This document shows positions 1 to 5,986 of a stretch of 6,235 bases of DNA, piece after piece. The stretch spans positions 1 to 6,235 of the forward strand of contig JAISWC010000108.1 of assembly GCA_031271245.1 (NCBI GenBank). The letters are read 5' to 3'. The translations under genes and the position numbers were made by a program. Source of the DNA: Tannerella sp. (GTDB lineage Bacteria; Bacteroidota; Bacteroidia; Bacteroidales; Tannerellaceae). Position 1 is the stretch's first letter. The number at the start of each line of letters is the position of its first letter. The notes under the pieces were generated by a model. That model was not told where the DNA came from. It worked only from the letters and a program-made list of their open reading frames with translations, and did not search any database.

Positions 1-184
1 CAAAGAAACGCTCTCAAAGACCATGCTTATTACACCCAAACACAAGTCTATTGCGGTGCTTTTTGACCAAAATTTTTGGAAAATGACGTAGGGTGTCGCA
101 TTGTCAAAGTCAGGAAAAAGATATGGTTTATGTATGACAAAACGCTTGCCCTTGAAACGCTGCAATGAGTGCAGTACAGGTAAT
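1..184. other. Unassigned left-edge sequence, no supported gene
   Basis: I see no recognisable gene here. On the plus strand, the frame starting at base 2 is open from the window edge to a TAG at 89-91 (29 codons, ending FDQNFWKMT), and the frame starting at base 1 is open to a TGA at 64-66. Either could be the 3' end of a convergent gene, but neither matches a family I know, and both are too short to judge. Other visible structure is minor: a near-palindrome CCAAAATTTTTGG at 67-79 and a 5-bp hairpin CTGCA-ATGAG-TGCAG at 160-174 with no T-tract. The stretch is AT-richer than the sulfatase gene to its right. It could also be the edge of an insertion sequence; I cannot support that from sequence alone. 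Confidence 0.3.
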
Positions 185-219
185 AAAAAAGAAGGCCGGA
201 CAACACTTTTGTACGGCCT
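185..219 (-). terminator. Intrinsic terminator after the second sulfatase
   Basis: Read on the minus strand, the arms at 209-219 and 193-203 form an 11-bp stem with one internal mismatch (AGGCCGTACAA against TTGTCCGGCCT) and a 5-nt loop. It is followed by a T-rich tail, TTCTTTTTTATTA. It lies about 25 bp past the TGA stop of the larger sulfatase. There is no T-tract on the plus-strand side, so it should stop only leftward transcription. It most likely marks the end of the sulfatase transcription unit. Confidence 0.85.
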
Positions 220-243
220 CCATTCATTGAATCACTTAAAAGC

Positions 244-2553
244 TCACAGCGTATCTATAGTAACCTTTTCCAGTTTGCCGGTGAAGGTGAACGGCGATTC
301 GTAGGCCGTGGACACGGGCGTTCCGAAATTGCGTCCCGCCTGGATGACAATCCAGGGCAATGGATTCAGAATCGGCAACTGCGCCCCAAGTTCTCTGGTG
401 ACTGCCTTTTCGCCGTTGACGGAGAGGGTTACGGTTTTGTTTTTCCGTATCTCCTTCTCGTCGCCCGTCGAGGATACTTCGGCCCGTAAGATGACTCGCC
501 CGGACGGAACGGCTTTGGCGGACTGTACTTCAATCTGCTTTCCGGCGGTGTTGTACACGAAGGTCAGCCGTTTGTTCTTCACATAGAAACTGATTCCCGC
601 CGAGGCGTCTCCGAGCGATAGCAGTACGCCTTCGGCGCCGGCACGGGGTATTTCGGCTTCGGCCGTGATCGCATACGAGGTGTTTACAAACTGGAATCCC
701 AGTACTTCGGCATACGAACGGTCTCCGAGATAAAGTTCCAGATGTTTCCGGCCGTCAAAGATGAACTGATGCGTGTTTACCCACTGGTCTTTCAGCGGGA
801 AGACGTTGTATTTCCACGCTTCGGCCTCGAACAGTTCGGCCAGTTCCCGCACCTTCTCCGGATAACGGTCGGCCAGGTCGTTGATCTCGTTGAAATCTTC
901 CCGCAGGTTGTACAGATGATATTTTGCCTCATCGGTTCCTCTTGAGCGGTACCCGTACCGGTTGTTGGGGAAGGAGGCTTTCCAGCCGTCCTTGTAGATG
1001 GCGTAGGAGCCGGTCATTTCGTGATACTGCACGCTGTGGCGTTCGGGCAGGTTTTTGTTTTCGGGTGCAATGCTGTATGCCAGGCTGACGCCTTCGACCG
1101 GTTCCTGCGGATAGCCGTTGATGACGGTGGGTATCCTCGCTCCGACGAGTTCGACCGTGGTCGGGAGAATGTCGCTGATGTAGGAATACTGGTGACGGAT
1201 GCCGCCCTGCTCTTTGATTTTCTTCGGATAGAAAAGAACCAGTGGGTTGTGCGTCCCGCCTTCGTAGTCGGGGTATCCCTTGTAGAAGCGGAACGGGGTG
1301 TTGGTGGCGGCGGCCCATCCTTCGGGATAGTGGGCAAAGGAATATTCCGACCCCAGCAAATCCAGCTGTTTCACTTCAGCGGCCACGACCTGTTCGCGGG
1401 GGGTCTCAAAGTCGTGCGACAGGAAGCGTCCCCCTTCCCGTCCGGAACCTTCCGCGCCGTTGTCGCCGATGGCAAGCACGATCAGCGTGTTGTCCAGCTG
1501 CCCGATCTGCTCGATGAAGTCAACGATCCGTCCGACTTCGTAGTCGGTCTGGGCGGCAAATGCGGCATATACTTCCATCTGGCGGGCAAAGACTTTCTTT
1601 TCGTCGGCAGACAGTTCGTCCCACGGTTTGACGCCGGGATTCTGCGGCGCCAGTTGCGTGCCGGCCGGAACAACGCCCAGTTCAATCTGGTTTTTCAGTA
1701 CGATTTCGCGATATTTGTCCCATCCGAAATCGAACTTTCCTTTGTATTTGTCGATCCACTCCTTCGACGCCTGGTGAGGACAATGGGTAGCCCCCGGCGC
1801 GAAATAGAGGAAGAAAGGCTTGTCGGGAGCGGCCGTTTTCTGGTCGGCGATAAAGCGAATGGCTTCGTTGGCGAAAAGTTCCGTGGCGATGCGTCCCTGC
1901 GGGTCGTCCGGTTCGCGCTGGGTATCACGGTAGAGCGTCGGGTGCCACGAATCGTCCATCCCCGAATTGGGGATATAGCCGAAATAGTGGTCGAAGCCGC
2001 GACCGGTAGGCCAGCGGTTGAACGGCCCTGCCTGCGACGTGGTGGCCGGATGCGTGAGGTGATACTTGCCGACGGCAAACGTGTTGTAGCCGTTTTCGCG
2101 AAGAATCTCGGCGATGGTGGCTTTCTCGAACGGGAGGTATCCGTCGTAGCCCGGCGTCTGGTACGACCATTCCGAGAAGAACCCGAAATGTACCGAATGG
2201 GGATTGCGTCCCGTGAGCAGCGCGGCGCGGGTCGGGGCGCTGAAGGCGGTACTGTGGAAATTGGTGTAGCGCAGTCCCTGACTCGCCAGGCGGTCGAAGT
2301 TCGGCGTTTCGATCAGTCCGCCGAACGCCGAAACGGCGCCGTAGCCGATGTCGTCGATCAGCACCCAGACCACATTGGGCGCTCCTTCGGGCGCTTGAGG
2401 ATTACGTACCGGGAAAGCTTCCTGCGTATCAGTCGGGGTCTTTCCTATTTTCCCGTCGAATACGGGAGTGGGGCTGTGCTGTGCCATAGCCGTACCGCCA
2501 AACAGCAGTGCGGACGACAGCAGCCCGATGTTTTTGTTACTTATCTGTTTCAT
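244..2553 (-). CDS. Secreted serine-type S1 sulfatase (arylsulfatase, S1_4-like)
   Basis: This 769-residue enzyme should hydrolyse sulfate esters in the periplasm. A type I signal peptide is visible (hydrophobic core about 9-20, probable cleavage after A22-M23-A24). The mature N-terminus carries a VFDGKIGKT segment, then the alkaline-phosphatase-like sulfatase fold: metal ligands D67-D68, signature S105-A-P-T-R109 followed by AALLTGRN, K163 and H165 (GKYH), H257/H260, D364-N365, and K425 before EGGTHNP. Ser105 is at the formylglycine position, so this is a serine-type enzyme that needs anSME. The layout resembles the large S1_4 arylsulfatases (Pseudomonas AtsA-like), but Ser replaces the usual Cys. 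Residues of about 610-769 are beta-rich and look like a LamG/concanavalin-type sandwich. The start codon sits directly before the signal peptide, with a weak AGG a few bases upstream. It lies 32 bp after the first sulfatase and is probably co-transcribed with it. The substrate is unknown; subfamily placement is from memory of the motifs. Confidence 0.95.
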   Translation of the reverse strand: MKQISNKNIGLLSSALLFGGTAMAQHSPTPVFDGKIGKTPTDTQEAFPVRNPQAPEGAPNVVWVLIDDIGYGAVSAFGGLIETPNFDRLASQGLRYTNFHSTAFSAPTRAALLTGRNPHSVHFGFFSEWSYQTPGYDGYLPFEKATIAEILRENGYNTFAVGKYHLTHPATTSQAGPFNRWPTGRGFDHYFGYIPNSGMDDSWHPTLYRDTQREPDDPQGRIATELFANEAIRFIADQKTAAPDKPFFLYFAPGATHCPHQASKEWIDKYKGKFDFGWDKYREIVLKNQIELGVVPAGTQLAPQNPGVKPWDELSADEKKVFARQMEVYAAFAAQTDYEVGRIVDFIEQIGQLDNTLIVLAIGDNGAEGSGREGGRFLSHDFETPREQVVAAEVKQLDLLGSEYSFAHYPEGWAAATNTPFRFYKGYPDYEGGTHNPLVLFYPKKIKEQGGIRHQYSYISDILPTTVELVGARIPTVINGYPQEPVEGVSLAYSIAPENKNLPERHSVQYHEMTGSYAIYKDGWKASFPNNRYGYRSRGTDEAKYHLYNLREDFNEINDLADRYPEKVRELAELFEAEAWKYNVFPLKDQWVNTHQFIFDGRKHLELYLGDRSYAEVLGFQFVNTSYAITAEAEIPRAGAEGVLLSLGDASAGISFYVKNKRLTFVYNTAGKQIEVQSAKAVPSGRVILRAEVSSTGDEKEIRKNKTVTLSVNGEKAVTRELGAQLPILNPLPWIVIQAGRNFGTPVSTAYESPFTFTGKLEKVTIDTL

Positions 2554-2570
2554 ATTACCTGTTATTTATT

Positions 2571-2586
2571 TGATTACTTGATTACT
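2571..2586. repeat. Two adjacent copies of an 8-bp direct repeat
   Basis: TGATTACT occurs twice back to back in the 32-bp spacer between the two sulfatase genes, overlapping the first base of the upstream gene's TAA stop (minus strand). It lies about 17 bp upstream of the second sulfatase start. It is probably a slippage product; a change in copy number would alter only the spacing between the genes. Confidence 0.8.
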
Positions 2587-4049
2587 TATTCAATAAAACC
2601 GTCGATTTGACCGGCTTTGCTTTTTACGCCTTTTTCTTCGGCTTCGCGGATGGCCGTGCGGCGCTGCTCCTGCAACTCCCGCAGCTGACTGTTGCCGTAC
2701 ATGACCAAAACGGGCGGCGTTTCGCCGAAATCATCCCTGTACTGCGCCAGTGCGTCTGCCAGTTCGCGGGCTTTCTCCGGATGCGTTTTGTAGAGATTTC
2801 TTGTTTCTCCCGCATCATCTTTCAAATTAAAGAGCAGCGTGTCGTGTGCCGCTGTGGAAGCACGCCAGAAGTTTCCGTTGATCTGCTCCTGCGGCAGGGT
2901 GAGTTTCCAGTCGCCCACGCGGATGCCGCTCACGTCTTTGTTGTTCCGGAAATAGGCGTACCGGTCGCTTGCGCGGTTACCTCCGTTCAGGAGCAGTTCC
3001 GTGAGGTCATACCCGTCCAGCCTGACCGTGTCCGGGATGTCGGCGCCGGCCAGCCGGGCAATGGTCGGATACCAGTCGAGTGTCGAAGCCACATCGTTCC
3101 TCACGGCGGGCGCGATCCGGCCTTTCCAGTAAGCAATGGCCGGCACACGCAGTCCACCTTCGTACGTCGTGCCCTTGCCCTCGCGCAGGGGAAACGCTTC
3201 GCCGCCCAGCGGGCCTTCCTGCAGCCAGGGGCCGTTGTCGCTGCTGAAAATGATCAGTGTATTCTCCAGTACGCCCTTCGCTTCGAGCGCACGGACAAGT
3301 TGCCCGATGCTCCAGTCTATTTCAAGCACGGCGTCGCCATAGATGCCGTGTCCCGATTTCCCTTCAAATTCTTTGGAACGGAATACCGGCACGTGCATCA
3401 TGTTGTGCGCCAGGTAGAGGAAAAAGGGCTTGTCGTCGCGCTGGCGGGCGATGAAATCGACGGCTTCCTGCGTGTAGCGTTTGGTCAGTTGCGTCTGGTC
3501 GATGTGAAATTCCTCCACTTCGTTTCCGCGCAGGAAGACCTGAGCCGACATGTCGTTGCTGTACGGGATGCCGAAATATTCGTCGAATCCGTTTTGCAGC
3601 GGCAGGTAGCGGTCGCGGTGTCCCAGATGCCACTTGCCCACGATGGCGGTAGCGTATCCCGCCGACCGGAGGAGTTCGGAGAGCAGGAGTTCTTCCTGCG
3701 GAATGCCGGTGTAGCTGTCGGGGAAAAACACGCCCTGGATCCCCTGCCGCGCCGGATAGCGCCCGGTGAGGAGCGCCGCCCGCGAGGGACTGGAGATGTG
3801 CGAGGCCGAATAGAGGTCGGTAAACCGTATCCCCTCGGCGGCCAGCCGGTCGATGTTGGGTGTCGACCATTTCTGCTGCCCGTAGCTGCTGATGTCGGTG
3901 TATCCCATGTCATCGTTGTAGATAATCACTACGTTCGGTCGCGGCGCGGCGTCCTCGCCTTTGGCAGTGGAGGAGTCCGGCGACACGCACCCGGAGATCG
4001 CCAGCTGATACGGCAATCCCACTAAAATCAGTTCTTTCAGATGTTTCAT
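2586..4049 (-). CDS. Lipoprotein serine-type S1 sulfatase
   Basis: This 487-residue sulfatase is predicted to be a lipoprotein. MKHLKELILVGLPYQ is followed by the lipobox I18-S19-G20-C21, which decides the start at 4049. An in-frame ATG 18 codons upstream would bury the signal peptide and overlap the promoter-like motif. The S1 sulfatase fold is complete: metal ligands D46-D47 (YNDDMGY), signature S86-S-P-S-R90 with AALLTGRYP, K139 and H141 (GKWHLGH), H215 and H219 (AHNMMHVP), D271-N272 (SSDNGP), and K292 before YEGGLRVP. Ser86 at the formylglycine position makes it serine-type, so it depends on anSME. The overall shape resembles arylsulfatase A / GalNAc-6-sulfatase-like S1 enzymes, but the substrate cannot be read from sequence. 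The last 35 residues or so are charged and probably helical. It is the first gene after the terminator and promoter-like region and is followed 32 bp later by the second sulfatase. A lipoprotein anchor suggests outer- or inner-membrane attachment; which leaflet is not shown. Confidence 0.95.
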   Translation of the reverse strand: MKHLKELILVGLPYQLAISGCVSPDSSTAKGEDAAPRPNVVIIYNDDMGYTDISSYGQQKWSTPNIDRLAAEGIRFTDLYSASHISSPSRAALLTGRYPARQGIQGVFFPDSYTGIPQEELLLSELLRSAGYATAIVGKWHLGHRDRYLPLQNGFDEYFGIPYSNDMSAQVFLRGNEVEEFHIDQTQLTKRYTQEAVDFIARQRDDKPFFLYLAHNMMHVPVFRSKEFEGKSGHGIYGDAVLEIDWSIGQLVRALEAKGVLENTLIIFSSDNGPWLQEGPLGGEAFPLREGKGTTYEGGLRVPAIAYWKGRIAPAVRNDVASTLDWYPTIARLAGADIPDTVRLDGYDLTELLLNGGNRASDRYAYFRNNKDVSGIRVGDWKLTLPQEQINGNFWRASTAAHDTLLFNLKDDAGETRNLYKTHPEKARELADALAQYRDDFGETPPVLVMYGNSQLRELQEQRRTAIREAEEKGVKSKAGQIDGFIE

Positions 4050-4100
4050 TTTGCTGTAATATAATTTATGTATCGTTATCACGTAAATAGGGTCTGTCTG

Positions 4101-4131
4101 CAAAAATATCCGATCGGTTTCCTGTGTAAAA
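4101..4131 (-). promoter_or_regulatory. Bacteroides-type promoter candidate for the sulfatase pair
   Basis: On the minus strand, TATTTTTG (bases 4108-4101) matches the Bacteroidales -7 consensus TAnnTTTG exactly. TTTT (4131-4128) lies 19 bp upstream, at the position of the -33 TTTG element, with three of four bases matching. Transcription would begin near 4094, giving a leader of about 45 nt before the ATG at 4049. The -33 element shares its T-run with the tail of the preceding terminator, so termination of upstream transcripts and re-initiation would take place side by side. Such short motifs arise by chance in AT-rich DNA, so confidence is moderate. Confidence 0.5.
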
Positions 4132-4172
4132 ACTGTGTCTTCTCCGTGCGATTATGCACGGAGAGACACAGT
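4127..4172 (-). terminator. Strong hairpin with T-tract between susD-like gene and sulfatases
   Basis: The plus-strand arms ACTGTGTCTTCTCCGTGC (4132-4149) and GCACGGAGAGACACAGT (4156-4172) form a 17-bp inverted repeat with a single bulged T and a 6-nt loop. On the minus strand the stem runs into TTTTTACA, as in an intrinsic terminator. The plus-strand side has no T-run. It should end or attenuate readthrough from the SusC/SusD genes before the sulfatases. It could instead be an attenuator or an mRNA-stabilising 3' structure. Confidence 0.8.
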
Positions 4173-4276
4173 AGCACAAACTACCTAACTTAAAAACCAA
4201 AACAACATTTCAAATCAAAAATAATCTATTGAAAGAGACAAACACACGATTCACTGTTTTTTCGTCCCAAATGTTC
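4173..4276 (-). promoter_or_regulatory. AT-rich spacer with a second, weaker promoter-like motif
   Basis: This AT-rich stretch between the repeat array and the terminator hairpin holds no gene. On the minus strand it contains another TATTTTTG (4223-4216). A TTTG (4242-4239) lies upstream of it, but with only 15 bp between, shorter than the usual spacing of about 19-21. If active, it would start a transcript near 4209 that meets the terminator about 40 nt later, making a short leader or small RNA. This is weak evidence. Confidence 0.2.
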
Positions 4277-4286
4277 CGGGAGAGGG

Positions 4287-4555
4287 AAAAAACACGTTTT
4301 TTGCTGTCCCGACCGAGTCGGGAAAGGAAAAAATACGTTTTTTGCTCTCTCGACCGAGTCGGGAAGAGAAAAAACACGTTTTTTGCTCTCTCGACCGAGT
4401 CGGGAAGGAAAAAAACACGTTTTTTGCTCTCTCGACTGAGTCGGGAAGAGAAAAAACACGTTTTTTGCTGTCCCGACCGAGTCGGGAAGGAAAAAAACAC
4501 GTTTTTTGCTCTCTCGACCGAGTCGGGAAGGAAAAAAATACGTTTTTTCCCGACT
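4287..4555. repeat. Tandem array of 41-bp double-hairpin units
   Basis: Seven ACG cores are spaced exactly 41 bp apart (CG dinucleotides at 4295, 4336, 4377, 4418, 4459, 4500 and 4541), giving six full units and a diverged seventh. Each full unit reads A6-(C/T)ACG-T6-GCT and then a GC-rich inverted repeat, TCCCGAC-CGA-GTCGGGA or the variant beginning TCTCGAC, then AAGAG or AAGGA. Two hairpins therefore alternate along the array. There are no unique spacers. A degraded unit (CCGGGAGAGGG) precedes the first copy. The last copy, CCCGACTATCCCG, ends about 10 bp from the TGA of the SusD-like gene, so the array forms the 3' untranslated region of that message. Possible roles are transcript 3'-end protection, attenuation between susCD and the sulfatases, or a protein-binding array. 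Function is inferred; the repeat itself is certain. Confidence 0.95.
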
Positions 4556-4564
4556 ATCCCGTTT

Positions 4565-5965
4565 TCAGTACCCTTCATTTTGCTTCAGATTGGGATTTGC
4601 ATCCAGTTCGGCGAGCGGAATGGGGAAGAGTACATGATGCGGTTTGGCCGCCGTTTTACCCCTTGCCTGTGCGCCGGAGACAAACGTTCCCTGCCGGATC
4701 CGGTCTGTCCGGCTTTTCTGCTCGAAATAAAATTCCCATCCCCGCTCCTTAAATATATGGTCGCGCAGGGATTCCTTCGTAAATCCGGACAGTTGCAGCG
4801 GCGACACACCCGCCCTTTCACGCACGGCGTTGATCAGTTCGACAGATGCCTCCGTGGGGCCGTTCAGTTCGTTCAGCGCTTCGGCGCGCGCCAGCAGGAT
4901 GTCGGCGTAACGCAGTACGGGGACATCATTGCCGTAGGAAGCGCCCATGGCGTCCTTGTCAAACTCGTATTTCCCGGACAGGGATCGGTCGTTGCCCAGC
5001 AGTTGCACGAACTGCCCGGCCGTACTGGTGTAGGACGTTACGATCAAATCCTTGCGGGTATCCGCGGCGTCGAACGAGTTCACAAAATCGTCGAAGAGGT
5101 ATACCCTGGACGCATAAATGGTTTGATTCGGAAGATGCGGGTAATCGGTCGGGAAAGTATTGGCCACGAAAGGGACTCCGGCCTGCGGATTGGCCTGTAT
5201 GACCCAGATCAGTTCGTCGTTGCCTTCGTTGTCGACAGCGAATACGGCCTCATAGTCCGGAATCAGCTGGTACCGGTTCAGTGCGATTACGGCCTGTGCC
5301 GTTTCCGCACTTTTCTGCCACTGCCGGGTGTTCAGATATAGCTTGGCCAGTATGCCCAGCGCCGCGCCTTTGGTAGCCCGTCCGTAAGTATCCTGCCGGA
5401 CGGGTAAATCGGCTGCCGCTTCGCTCAAGTCTTTTTCGATGAAACGGACGGTTTCTTCCTCCGAAGCGCGTTCGAGGTACAGGTCGTCGCCGGACGAAGA
5501 AGCATACAGCGGCAGGGCGCCGAACCAGTCATAGAGTATGGAGTAACTGTATCCCCGGATGAATTTGGCTTCGGCGATCAACTGTTCTTCGCCGTTCTCC
5601 TTCGACGTGTTGTCGAGCACGATATTGGCGTCCCGGATGGCGGCATAGAGGACGTTCCATATCTCGCTGAAGTAGCCATGACTGCTTACCCAGGTGAAAT
5701 TGCTCAACGGGGTGAAAAGACTTTCGATTGCGCCAAACTCGTTCCACGTTTCGCCGGAAGTCATCGACGTGCCGTAGAAATAGGCATAACTTGCCCTTAA
5801 CTGTGAATTGCCGTAGGCGGAATACAGGATGGACAGTTTGGCTTCTTCCGAGTTCAGATACGTTTCCGTGGTCAGTTCGGAATATACGGTTTCGTCCAGC
5901 AGGCCCTCGCAGGCATAGAGCGGAAACAGAAACAGAATCGCGATGTATTTCTTATAGGATTTCAT
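4565..5965 (-). CDS. SusD/RagB-family glycan-binding surface lipoprotein
   Basis: This complete 466-residue outer-membrane lipoprotein would bind a glycan at the cell surface and cap the neighbouring SusC-like transporter. The signal peptide ends in the lipobox LYAC, with Cys19 as the lipidated residue. Family hallmarks appear in order: the early helical segment EIWNVLYAAIRDANIVLDN (about 101-119), AEAKFIRGYSYSILYDWFG (131-149, the TPR-like core), the KGAALGILAKLYL helix (199-211), YADILLARAEALNEL (353-367), and the ERGWEFYFEQ motif (407-416) with a following D-R-I-R in place of the usual DLxR. The ending, FPIPLAELDANPNLKQNEGY, is the classic SusD C-terminus, so the protein is full length. 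The start lies 21 bp after the SusC-like stop with no clear Shine-Dalgarno, as is common in this phylum; the two are surely one operon. Ligand specificity cannot be read from the sequence, though the downstream sulfatases suggest a sulfated glycan. Confidence 0.96.
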   Translation of the reverse strand: MKSYKKYIAILFLFPLYACEGLLDETVYSELTTETYLNSEEAKLSILYSAYGNSQLRASYAYFYGTSMTSGETWNEFGAIESLFTPLSNFTWVSSHGYFSEIWNVLYAAIRDANIVLDNTSKENGEEQLIAEAKFIRGYSYSILYDWFGALPLYASSSGDDLYLERASEEETVRFIEKDLSEAAADLPVRQDTYGRATKGAALGILAKLYLNTRQWQKSAETAQAVIALNRYQLIPDYEAVFAVDNEGNDELIWVIQANPQAGVPFVANTFPTDYPHLPNQTIYASRVYLFDDFVNSFDAADTRKDLIVTSYTSTAGQFVQLLGNDRSLSGKYEFDKDAMGASYGNDVPVLRYADILLARAEALNELNGPTEASVELINAVRERAGVSPLQLSGFTKESLRDHIFKERGWEFYFEQKSRTDRIRQGTFVSGAQARGKTAAKPHHVLFPIPLAELDANPNLKQNEGY

Positions 5966-5986
5966 ATTGTATATAATGAGTTGTTG

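Noticed and set aside
160..174. Hairpin CTGCA-ATGAG-TGCAG as a terminator for a convergent plus-strand gene
   Set aside because: The stem is only 5 bp and has no T-tract after it on the plus strand.
1021..2610. 529-codon plus-strand frame antisense to the larger sulfatase
   Set aside because: It mirrors a well-supported sulfatase gene whose GC-rich codons leave few antisense stops; no domain or signal is seen.
2607..4025. 472-codon plus-strand frame antisense to the smaller sulfatase
   Set aside because: Same cause: an antisense shadow of a gene with all catalytic motifs intact.
4050..4103. Longer N-terminus for the smaller sulfatase starting at 4103
   Set aside because: It would place 18 polar residues before the lipoprotein signal peptide and overlap the promoter-like element; 4049 gives a standard signal peptide.
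4287..4555. CRISPR array
   Set aside because: The units abut with no unique spacers; copies differ only at a few bases across the full 41 bp, and no cas gene is visible.
4210..4578. Repetitive protein of about 122 residues on the minus strand through the 41-bp array
   Set aside because: A stop-free 41-bp unit is open in all frames because 41 is not a multiple of three; the apparent protein also runs into the susD gene end and has no start context or known domain.
4229..5341. 370-codon plus-strand frame through the array and antisense to the SusD-like gene
   Set aside because: Its first part is the repeat and its second part is antisense to a clear SusD gene; it has no recognisable domain.
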